64,000 bases of DNA from Pelagomonas calceolata (taxonomy: Eukaryota > Sar > Pelagophyceae > Pelagomonadales > Pelagomonadaceae). Below the pieces are notes generated by a model that was not told the DNA's origin, did not search any database, and saw only the letters and a list, made by a program, of their open reading frames with translations. Numbering within the stretch: the first letter of the stretch is position 1; every line of letters starts with the position of its first letter. Both the position numbers and the translations under genes were made by a program. The stretch is from the NCBI GenBank assembly GCA_918797485.1, contig CAKKNE010000002.1:5732501-5796500 (forward strand). The letters are read 5' to 3'. Of the stretch, positions 9,724 to 17,675 are shown piece after piece.

Positions 9724-9966
9724 TCAGAAGCAGCTGAAGCAGCCCTTCTTCTGGGCCCGCTCGCTCTCGAGCTCCGCCCACTTGCCGTCGGCCACCTGAA
9801 CGATGCCCGGCTCCTCGTTCTCGAACGCCGTCCGCGCCTCGGCGTTCGAGAAGAGGAAGAGCTTCTCGTCGAGCACGACGTAGACGTCCGGATCCACCGT
9901 CACGAGCTTGCCCTTCGAGACTGCGTAGGCGCAGTAGCCGCCGTACTGCGGTCGCGAACGCCGGGT
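9724..9966 (-). pseudogene. YHS-domain protein fragment, 5' truncated
   Basis: The minus-strand frame ends PQYGGYCAYAVSKGKL and continues VDPDVYVVLDEKLFLFSNAEARTAF to a C-terminal GCFSCF. This is the second half of a YHS domain (a small, possibly metal-binding domain). The frame meets a TAA at 9967-9969 before any ATG, and the first half of the domain is absent. No upstream exon can lie further on, because the adjoining DNA codes on the other strand for a glycosyltransferase-like fragment. The final Cys pair could be lipidated. It is either a broken gene or an assembly junction. Confidence 0.65.
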
Positions 9967-10310
9967 TTATTGTGTATCGACCCTTCGACGCGGAGGTGCA
10001 GGAGTTATTGCGGAATTGGCGCCGCGTCTACGACCTCGGCTACGCGAAGAAGGTCAGCGTCGACCAGCCGTCGCTCTGGATCGCCCAGCGCAACACGCCG
10101 AACCTGCGGATCCAGGTCCTCGACGTGACGATGTCCTGCCGCGTCCACGACAGCTTCTCGCAGTGTGGGCGCTTCTCGGCGCGGCCCGCGAACTTCGTCA
10201 CGGAGCACACGCGGCGCGCGAAGGCCTGCGTGCTGATCCATGGGCATAACTTGTCGGCGTCGCCGGCGCGGCGCCCGCATCGGTCGGGGAAAGTATCGCC
10301 CGCCGAATAA
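9948..10310 (+). pseudogene. Glycosyltransferase-like fragment, 5' truncated
   Basis: The plus-strand frame reads NAGFIVYRPFDAEVQELLRNW, then DQPSLWIAQRNTPNLRIQVLD and MSCRVHDSF. It resembles the C-terminal half of nucleotide-diphospho-sugar transferases (pattern NxGFxxxRP...W...DQ). There is no ATG and no room for an N-terminal half, since the sequence immediately upstream is the YHS fragment on the other strand. It ends 15 bp before the ChlM stop. The family call is moderate and the truncation is clear. Confidence 0.5.
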
Positions 10311-10325
10311 CTTAGTATACGAAAC

Positions 10326-11165
10326 TTACGCCGTCGCCGTCGCCTCCAACAAAAGCGAGAAGTAGAAGTTCTGCGACGTCAGGTGCGAGCGGTCGACCTT
10401 GAAGCCGTTCTTCGCGAGCGCCGCGACGACGTCCTCCTCCTTGTGCAGGTACGCGCGCGTGGCCTTGGACGGGCCCGGGAACAAGCTACCGACCTTCTTG
10501 AGCACGGCGAGCTGCGGCGTTTTGGGAGCGAAGGACACGTAGATCTTGTCCTTCGAGAGCGCGCAGAGCTTGTCGACCAACCCAACCATCTTGTCCGTGG
10601 GGTAGTGGATCATCACATCAATACAGGAGACCGTGTCGTACTCTCCATTGACATTCTCCATGTCTGAAGTCTCGAACGTCGCCGTGGTGATACCCGCGGC
10701 CGCCGCGCGCTTCGACGCTTCGGTGGCCATGGCGTTCGAGATGTCCGAGGCCGACACGGTCGCGCCCTTCTGGGCTAGCGGGATGGCCAGCGAGCCCACG
10801 CCGCAGCCCAGGTCGCAGACCGTCCTCCCGTCGGCCTCGGCCCAGCTCAGCACCTTATCAATGGTCTGCGCGTGGCCGTCGCGGATTTCCTGCTGGACAC
10901 CATTGACATCATCCGACTCGGAGTAGATCTTGTTCCACCGCCCGAAGCCCTCCTCGCCGTTAAAGTAGCGCTCGACCTCCGTCTTGTCGTCGATGTCCCG
11001 GTTGTCCTCGGCGAGGAGCACGGCGAGGCCGCCGCCGACGGCCAGCGCCCCTAGGCCCTCGACGACGCCCAGCGCCTGCAGCTTCGTCGCTGGCCTCCTC
11101 GTTTGTGCGGGCGCTTGCAGCGCTGACGCGGCCGCGACGCAGGCGAGTATCCTCATGGCCGCCAT
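10326..11165 (-). CDS. CHLM: Magnesium-protoporphyrin IX methyltransferase, 279 aa
   Basis: Chlorophyll biosynthesis enzyme: transfers a methyl group from SAM to the C13 propionate of Mg-protoporphyrin IX, in the plastid. The family pattern is clear: EVERYFNGEEGFGRWNKIY, the SAM-binding motif VCDLGCGVGSLAIPLA, VSASDIS, DVMIHYP, and SFAPKTPQLAVLKKVG followed by LFPGPSKATRAYLH. The N-terminus MAAMRILACVAAASALQAP looks like a signal peptide with an ASA-F/L-AP-like cleavage site, the bipartite plastid targeting form of stramenopiles. The start is the first ATG (11165); 11156 is an alternative. A short hydrophobic stretch (LGALAVGGGLAVLLA) before the domain could anchor it to membrane. Confidence 0.95.
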   Translation of the reverse strand: MAAMRILACVAAASALQAPAQTRRPATKLQALGVVEGLGALAVGGGLAVLLAEDNRDIDDKTEVERYFNGEEGFGRWNKIYSESDDVNGVQQEIRDGHAQTIDKVLSWAEADGRTVCDLGCGVGSLAIPLAQKGATVSASDISNAMATEASKRAAAAGITTATFETSDMENVNGEYDTVSCIDVMIHYPTDKMVGLVDKLCALSKDKIYVSFAPKTPQLAVLKKVGSLFPGPSKATRAYLHKEEDVVAALAKNGFKVDRSHLTSQNFYFSLLLEATATA

Positions 11166-11557
11166 GGTAGCAGTAACACGTGTGACGTGTAGCTGCCGTG
11201 CAACCGCTTTATGAGCAGCAAGCACGGGTACGCACTAAATCCTTAAGCAAACGCAGCAACCGCGTCGGCTCCGAGGCGAGGTGGACGAGATAAAGAGGCT
11301 CGCAAACGCAATCAACTCAAGGGAGGATATGACGGGTTTATTTTGATCGGCAACAGCATGCATGCGGCGTGGCCAGGGGTCTAGTACGCCCCGTGGACGG
11401 ATGGGGCTGCTTTGCGCCCCATGCGCGGATGCTCGCTACCACCGCGCGGCCCGCGGGCGCGGCAAACCGCTTCTGTTCTGGCCCAGGCCAGGCGCACGAC
11501 TAGAAATAAATCACACACTAAAAAAGAAATCACACAAAGTCAGCTTAGAGACATAGA
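11166..11557. other. Intergenic region, no gene seen
   Basis: It lies between the ChlM start and the stop of the APH-fold kinase. Only short unsupported reading frames occur. The stretch 11480-11545 is relatively AT-rich and may be the kinase 3' flank. Confidence 0.4.
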
Positions 11558-13028
11558 TCACTCGGCGCTCCCGTCGATGCCCACGGCGGCGTCGGCCGCT
11601 TCGCGGATTTGAGCGACCACTTCTTCATCGTTGAGCGCTAGGCAGACGGCCTGCATCTCGCGGTAGGAGCGCTTCGCCCCGCGCGGGGCGCCCGGATCGG
11701 CGACATGGAACGCGTAGAAGCGGTAGAGCGCGCACGCGTAGGCGTTCGCCTCCATCAGGCCCGGGAGCGCCGCCGCCTCGGCCTTCGTGAAGCCGAGGCA
11801 AACCGAGGCTGACCGCGGCCGGCCACCCTCGGGCGAGAGGCTCTCTAGCAGCACTGCCCGCCGGCGCCCGCGCGAGTAGGCCACCAGCATCTTGCGCAGG
11901 CACCTGTGTGGAAATCAACCAGTGCGTCGGGTGCACCCGACAATTCTTCACTAAGTCATTTCTCCGCGATGACGCGGCCGTGCTGGATCGGTCGAGCGGT
12001 GAGGAACCGGCATCACCACGCCATCGAGCAGGCGTCGCGTCGATGGCGTGGAGGATGACGCGGCGATCCAGCACGAACGCGCCGTAAAATTTTGATTTCC
12101 ACACAGGCAGGCACTCGACCTTGAGCGCCGCGCGCTGGGGCGTGCTCGACGCGAGCCGCACGGAATCTACGACGGAATCGTGGAGGAAACAGGCCCCAAC
12201 CGCCGCCGACGCGACGTCGAAGACCAGCGGGCCGCGCCCGACGTCCTCCCAATCCACGAACGTAGAGATCCCGGTCGCCATGGAGTGCAACAGGTTGTCC
12301 GGATACGGGTCCCCGTGGAGCACGCCGGCTGGCAGCTTCGCCGACGCGTCCCGGAGCGCCTGGCGGCAGCGCTCCAGGCGCCCGCCGTCGACGAGCGCCC
12401 ACCGCACGAAGCCCGTCGGCTCCGCGGGCTCCCACGGCCGACCCGCGCCGACGTACACGTCGAGCGGCGCCGCGCACCGGGCGTAGCGCTCGATCCAGCC
12501 GTCGCCCTCGATCGCGGGCAGGTCGTCGTCGTCGTCGACCGGCGACGCATGCACAGCGGCGAGCGCGGCTCCCACCAATTCGCAGGCGGCACTCTCGGGC
12601 AGCTCGCCGTCGTCCACCAGCAGGTTGCAGGCCCGGCCCGGCGCGAGCGCCATGGCCACGGCGCAGGCCGGGCGCCCCGTCGTCGTCGTGCAGTCGACCG
12701 CGTTCAGCGACCGCAGCGCCGGCGCGACGCCGGGCGAGGCCTTCGCCAGTCTCGACAGCACGTCGAGCTGCACGTCGGCGAGTTCGCGGCAGTCGTCGCC
12801 GACGCACGCTTTGAGGACCACGGGCGGCCCATCTCGTAAAACGCAGCGGTAGTTCGCGGCGCAGGCCCCGTTCGTCAGCTTGACGGCGAGCTCCGGCGCT
12901 CCTAAACCCAGCCGCACGAGCACGCGCGCGATCTCTTGGCCGCTCAATTCCGCGGCGTCGACAGCGGACTTATCGAACGCTCCCAAGGCCTGGAGCCGGT
13001 CGGCTGCTGCTTCGACGTGTCCTGACAT
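11558..13028 (-). CDS. APH-fold phosphotransferase (choline/homoserine kinase-like), 419 aa, two exons
   Basis: Small-molecule kinase of the aminoglycoside phosphotransferase fold. Exon 1 is 13028-12115 and exon 2 is 11903-11558. An N-terminal substrate-side lobe (LAVKLTNGACAANYRCVL, then PPVVLKA with the likely ATP-binding Lys) precedes the catalytic loop HGDPYPDN near residue 240 and the metal-binding DWED. The introner falls in KVE-CLRKML after the catalytic core. Unspliced translation would replace the C-terminal helices with element-derived sequence. A palindromic upstream motif lies 161 bp before the ATG. The substrate cannot be told from sequence; choline/ethanolamine or homoserine kinase-like activity are options. 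Confidence 0.8.
11904..12106 (-). mobile_element. Introner element in the APH-fold kinase (203 bp; intron 12114-11904)
   Basis: Nearly identical to the ERD2 element but inserted in the opposite orientation relative to transcription, with a 41-bp extra segment near one end. The inverted ends are the same. Perfect 8-bp duplications (GCAGGCAC on the plus strand) lie at 11896-11903 and 12107-12114. On the coding strand the duplication begins GT and supplies the donor; the element end CACACAG supplies the acceptor. The internal palindrome is at 12016-12051. Confidence 0.95.
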
Positions 13029-13880
13029 GGCTCTTTTGTCTCTGTGTTGTGTGTTTTGGCCGGAGCAGCGAGCTCGCTGCGCGTGCTATTGCTGCGAGAT
13101 TGTGACTGTTTTGCCTCACGCCCAATAAAAGATGCGTTCGTGAGCCGTGTGCGCGCGCCGAGGCCCAAGCCAGCGGAGAGCGTGAGCAGCTAGCGGCATG
13201 TAAGACACTAGCAAGCACTCGGAACGCGCATGCAGCTGTTTGAGTATCGCTCCGTTCGCTAACGGTCCAAAGAGATCAATGGGACACGTACTGGGGGCCA
13301 AAAAAGGAATTTTTTTAATTCGCGGCCGAGGGCGCCCGTCGGTCTATGGCGGCCGCGCCGGTGGAATCCTGTCCATCCCTGCCCAAGAGGTCTCCCTGGG
13401 GTCGCTTAGGGTCGGTACTATACACGCGCAATCGCCTACACCGCATGCGCCGGCGCTTCAATCATTTTTGGCCGATTTCTCTCAGCAGACCACTCGGTTT
13501 AGCCATCTTTTGGCCATGGTTTGCTTCCAGAGCTCCCCGAGAGCAATAGGTTGCTGCGTCGATGGCGTGTGCGGTACAGTCGCTTACCCACTACCAGACC
13601 TACCTCGAGAGACTTCCAGGAGCCGATCTGCCCCTGAAAAAAGTGTGTAATTTGGACCCGATGTCGCCCCGTTCCCGTCGGATTGGAGAACGTTGCGGTG
13701 GGCACATCAAACTACATTAGGCACGTCGAGCAGACGCAGCTCGCGGCCAGAAAAATTATCTTACGATTTTTGCGGCGGTGCGGCGGCGGCGCGCCCTAGT
13801 TTAGCGCGTTGTGTGTAAGCGCGGAGTTTTATTCTTCTGCGCGTGGGGGTATGTGCTACTCTATAGTATAAGTAACTCGC
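13029..13880. other. Long intergenic region (852 bp)
   Basis: No supportable gene. It contains the palindromic motif at 13189-13212 (upstream of the kinase) and a dispersed 14-bp GCGTCGATGGCGTG copy at 13556-13569. The rest is the region beyond the kinase promoter and the 3' flank of NUP98. Confidence 0.5.
13189..13212 (+). promoter_or_regulatory. Palindromic upstream motif, copy 3
   Basis: GCTAGCGGCAT followed by GTAAGACACTAGC. It lies 161 bp upstream of the minus-strand kinase ATG. Confidence 0.6.
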
Positions 13881-16800
13881 TTAGAAGTGCGGCGTCTTGA
13901 ACTTCCAGACGCCGCTCACGGGATCAAAGTCCACCAGCGACGCGCCCATCCGCTTCGTCGCCTTTTCGACGCGGCGCGACCACTTCGCGCACTCCGCCTC
14001 GGAAGCGTCCGCGCCGGGCCCGACGTTCAGCAGCGTGACGATGGCCGGCCGGTTCAGCTTCGAGCCGACGGCCGGCTTGGAGGCGTCGTCGTCGTCGTAG
14101 ACCTCGACCTCGGGCGGGCCGTCGCGCTCGCAGATGCGCACGTCCCTATCTAAGTCAACACCGCGGACGTCGACGCGGCCGAGCCACTCGACGCGGCCAA
14201 AGTCGGGCCGCTCCACGGCGAAGGCGTGCACCGCGGCCAGCTCGTCGTCCGACAGTCGTTCGAGGATGGCCATCGACGGCTCGGTCACGAAGCCGACCTT
14301 CACGAGCTTGGGGGCGTTCGGGTTGATGCCCTCGGACGACAGCGGGTCGACGACCGGCGACAGCACCGACTGTCGCTCGCTAGGCGGCGACCGCGCGGCG
14401 TCCGTCGAGCCGGCGACCGAGCTGCGTGGCGTCGGCTGGCCGTGCTCGTGGAAGACACGGTCCAATTGCTGCGTCGGCGTCGGCGCGGACCCAAAGGGCG
14501 ACAGCGTCAGCGGCGCGCGGGTCGTGCGCGCCGTCGTCGGCGGCTCGGACTCGGCCGCGCCAAATAATGGGGGAGGTGCCGGCGCGGGCGACGGCGACGG
14601 CGCGCCGGCGGCGAGCGCTGGCGACGGCGCGCCGGCGAGCGCGAGCGGCGCGACACCTTGCCGCGGCGGCGCGGGCAGCGCCGGGACCGCGGCCGCCTCC
14701 TTCTCGAACGGCCTCGACGACCGCCGTGTCGGCGACGACCGCGCCTCCGCGTCGAGGACGAGGCGGCGGTGGCCCAGGCCCAAATAGGCCGCGGGCGACG
14801 GCCGGCCCACCGAGACCGCGGGCGACCCGGCGAGCGAGGGCCGTGCCGCTCTCGAGGGCGTGTCGTGGCGGGACCGCGGCGGCGCGCGCGCCGCGGGCGA
14901 GTAGGTCGTCGGCCCGGCCAGCGCGGCGTCGAGCGCCCGTCGCCCGGCATCGGACGTGCGCCGCGCGGCCCCGTTCTGGAGCGTGTCGAGGCGGACCGCG
15001 GCGCCGTCGGCGACGCGGTCGGCGGCCTTGGCCGTCGCGTCGGCCTCCGAGACGCCGACCACGGACGGCCCGAGCCGCGCTTCGAGCGCCGCGGACCGCT
15101 GCGCGAGCGCTGCAACGCTGCCATCGGCGCCGGCGCCGTAGGGGGATGTAACCAGCGACTGCTGCTGCTGCTGCGCGCCGAGGGGGCTCGCCGCGGCGCC
15201 GAAGAGGCCGCCGCCCGTCGAGGGCGCGCCAAAGGCTCCTGTAGGTGAGCTTCCGAACAACCCGCCGCCGGGTGCGGGCGCCGGCGTCGAGCCAAACAGT
15301 CCGCCGGCCGCGGGCGCCGGCGCGCCGAACAGACCTCCCCCGGCAGGTTTCGCGCCGAATAGGCCGCCCGACGTCGCCGTGCCGCCCAGGGAGAACGCCC
15401 CGGGCGCCGGCGCCGGTGTCGACCCGAAGAGGCCCCCAGGCGCGGGCGCCGGCGCGCCGAACAGGCCTCCCGCGGGCTTCGGGGCCCCAAAAAGCCCGCC
15501 GCTCGCCGCGGGTGCGCCGAAGGCCCCCGGGGCGGGGGCTGGCGTCGAGCCGAACAGTCCACCGGCCGGCGCCGGGGCGCTCCCGAACAAGCCGCCGGGC
15601 GCGGGCGCCGGCGCGCCAAAGAGACCTCCCGGCTTCGGGGCGCCGAATGCTGGCGCTGCGGCACCAAAAGCGCCGGGGGCAGGCGCCGGAGTAGACCCGA
15701 AGAGGCCGCCGGGCGCCGGCGCGGGGGCGCCGAACAGGCCGGGTGCCGGCGCCGGGGCCCCAAATAAGCCTCCTCCGGGGGCTGGCGCAGGCGCTCCGAA
15801 TAGGCCACCCGCAGGGGCCGCCGCGGGCGCGCCGAACGCGGGCGCGGCGCCGAACGCGCCTGGCGCGGGAGCGGGCGCGCCGAACAAACCGCCGCCCGCG
15901 GGCTTTGGGGCGCCGAATAAACCCCCGCCGGTGGTCGTATTGGTTGCTCCAAAAGCAGGTGCGGCGCCAAACGCGCCGGGCGCGGGCGCGGGCGTACTTC
16001 CGAACAGCCCCGTCCCTGCAGGTTTGGCGCCGAAGAGCCCGCCGGCAGCTGGAGCCCCGAATGCGCCTGGGGCTGGTGCGGCGGCTCCAAACAGCCCACC
16101 CGCCGGCGCGGGCGCGGGCGCACCGAACGGCGACGTCGTCGTCGTCGCGCCGAACGTCGACCCAAACGCGCCTGGCGCTGGCGCCGGAGTGCTTCCGAAG
16201 AGTCCTCCAGCCGCGGGAGCGGGTGCGCCGAATGCGGGCGCGCCGAAGGCTCCCGGCGCGGGCGCGGGCGCCCCAAACGGCGACGAAGTCGTAGTCGCGC
16301 CGAAGGCGCCGGTCGTCGGCGAGCTCCCGAAACCGCCCGCAGCCGGCGCGGCGCCGCCCCTTCCTTTATTGCCCTGCTTGTAGTCCTCGAGGCGCAGCTC
16401 CTCGAAGGACTTGGCCCGGTAGGCGGGGTTCGTCGTGATGCAGTGGTAGACCATCTCCATGCGCTTGCCGGACGTGTTCTGCTCCTGGTCGCGGTGCGGC
16501 TGGTAGGGCGGCTGGCCCGTGCCGGGCTGCGCCTGCTGCGCCGCGCCGAAGGCCCCACCAGTTGTTTGGCCGAAAGGCGATGCCTTTTGCTGGGTCGCGC
16601 CAAACGGGGAGGTGGTCTGCCCGAACGCAGACGTCGTCGTCGACCCGAACGCAGAGGGAGCGGCGGCGGGCGCGCCGAATAAGCCAGTGGCGTTGGACGG
16701 CTGCGTCGCGCCGAAGGCGCTCGTCGTCGTCGACCCGAAGGCGCTCGTCGTCTGCCCGAAGCCTCCGGGCGTCGCGGGCGATCCAAAGAGCCCTCCAGGC

Positions 16801-17018
16801 GCGGGCGCCGGTGCGCCGAACGGCGTCTTCGCAGGGGCGCCGAAGGCACTCGTCTGCCCGAAGCCGCCCGGTGTCTGGGGCGAGCCAAAGGCAGGCGCGC
16901 TCGTCGACCCGAATGCGCTGGTTTGTTGTTGTTGCGGCGGGAAACCGCCGAAGGCGTTCGTGGTTGTTGACGCGCCAAACGTCGGCTGGCTCGGTGTGCC
17001 AAAGGCGCCGAACGACAT
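13881..17018 (-). CDS. NUP98: Nucleoporin Nup98 homologue, 1045 aa
   Basis: FG nucleoporin of the nuclear pore, involved in the permeability barrier and mRNA export. Residues 1-170 carry FG repeats. A GLEBS-like segment near 175-225 ends KSFEELRLEDYKQG, as in metazoan Nup98 (the Gle2/Rae1-binding region). Residues 230-640 are dense GLFG and FGAPAPA repeats. A low-complexity linker follows, and the autoproteolytic domain occupies about the last 145 residues (LVKVGFVTEPSMAIL, LNRPAIVTLLNVGP, GVWKFKTPHF). The stop codon follows HF directly, so neither the cleavage-site Ser/Thr nor a Nup96 part is encoded. The start is the first ATG. Confidence 0.93.
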   Translation of the reverse strand: MSFGAFGTPSQPTFGASTTTNAFGGFPPQQQQTSAFGSTSAPAFGSPQTPGGFGQTSAFGAPAKTPFGAPAPAPGGLFGSPATPGGFGQTTSAFGSTTTSAFGATQPSNATGLFGAPAAAPSAFGSTTTSAFGQTTSPFGATQQKASPFGQTTGGAFGAAQQAQPGTGQPPYQPHRDQEQNTSGKRMEMVYHCITTNPAYRAKSFEELRLEDYKQGNKGRGGAAPAAGGFGSSPTTGAFGATTTSSPFGAPAPAPGAFGAPAFGAPAPAAGGLFGSTPAPAPGAFGSTFGATTTTSPFGAPAPAPAGGLFGAAAPAPGAFGAPAAGGLFGAKPAGTGLFGSTPAPAPGAFGAAPAFGATNTTTGGGLFGAPKPAGGGLFGAPAPAPGAFGAAPAFGAPAAAPAGGLFGAPAPAPGGGLFGAPAPAPGLFGAPAPAPGGLFGSTPAPAPGAFGAAAPAFGAPKPGGLFGAPAPAPGGLFGSAPAPAGGLFGSTPAPAPGAFGAPAASGGLFGAPKPAGGLFGAPAPAPGGLFGSTPAPAPGAFSLGGTATSGGLFGAKPAGGGLFGAPAPAAGGLFGSTPAPAPGGGLFGSSPTGAFGAPSTGGGLFGAAASPLGAQQQQQSLVTSPYGAGADGSVAALAQRSAALEARLGPSVVGVSEADATAKAADRVADGAAVRLDTLQNGAARRTSDAGRRALDAALAGPTTYSPAARAPPRSRHDTPSRAARPSLAGSPAVSVGRPSPAAYLGLGHRRLVLDAEARSSPTRRSSRPFEKEAAAVPALPAPPRQGVAPLALAGAPSPALAAGAPSPSPAPAPPPLFGAAESEPPTTARTTRAPLTLSPFGSAPTPTQQLDRVFHEHGQPTPRSSVAGSTDAARSPPSERQSVLSPVVDPLSSEGINPNAPKLVKVGFVTEPSMAILERLSDDELAAVHAFAVERPDFGRVEWLGRVDVRGVDLDRDVRICERDGPPEVEVYDDDDASKPAVGSKLNRPAIVTLLNVGPGADASEAECAKWSRRVEKATKRMGASLVDFDPVSGVWKFKTPHF

Positions 17019-17675
17019 GGTGGCGGCTAGCGTTTGCGCGCGCTGCGCTTTCTGCTACCTCTGCGCAGCGCGCTGAGGTCCGGGCGCGGCGATCGCGTGC
17101 GCGGGCGCGCTTTAACCAGGCGGAGAGGCCAGCGGGCGCGGCCTCTGGTTTTCAGCCGCGGCGCGGCGGCGTTGCAGCGCAGCTTGCGAGCCGCTTGTAT
17201 GGCGTGCTGTGGTGTGCTGGAATACTCCGCAACGTTTATTACGCGAGCCCAGTGTGTGGGCAAAAACCGGGCGGCGGCGACAGCCACTTTTGGGCCTAAT
17301 TCGGGTTTTCGAAGCCGGAGCGATCCGTGCTCGGGCGTGACCCAAGGAGGAGTCCCTCGCCGGCCATGACCACGCTTCGAGTAGTCTGCGCGAGCACGGC
17401 CGCGACACTAGGCATCCAGCGGCACTAGCCTCGGGAGGGAGCAACGCCGACCAAAACAAGCGCCGCGGCGCCGTCGGGACGCCATCGAGCCGCTGAGCGT
17501 GCCGTCGTCGGCTGCCTTAGCGACGCCAGTCGGACGCTGGCGGTCATCGAGCCTGCCGCACAACACGGCGGGCTGCCCAACTTAGCCAAGCCTTAGCCTC
17601 AGGGCAGCCAAGAGCGCCGCGCAAGGATTCACACACTTGGAACAAGCAGCAGCGCAAAGGGAGCAAAAGGCCAAC
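17019..17675. other. Divergent promoter region between NUP98 and DRC11
   Basis: No gene seen. One reverse-orientation copy of the dispersed GCGTCGATGGCGT-type sequence occurs at 17478-17489. There is no palindromic motif. Confidence 0.45.

Noticed and set aside
13240-13650. Possible 136-aa gene in the NUP98 3' flank
   Set aside because: It begins at a TTG codon, has no domain-like sequence, and its composition is like the surrounding non-coding DNA.
14507-17002. Long frames overlapping NUP98 (an 831-aa Arg-rich minus frame and a 334-aa GAGAGAPN-type plus frame)
   Set aside because: Shadows of the FG/PA repeat coding sequence. The NUP98 frame contains GLEBS and the autoproteolytic domain.
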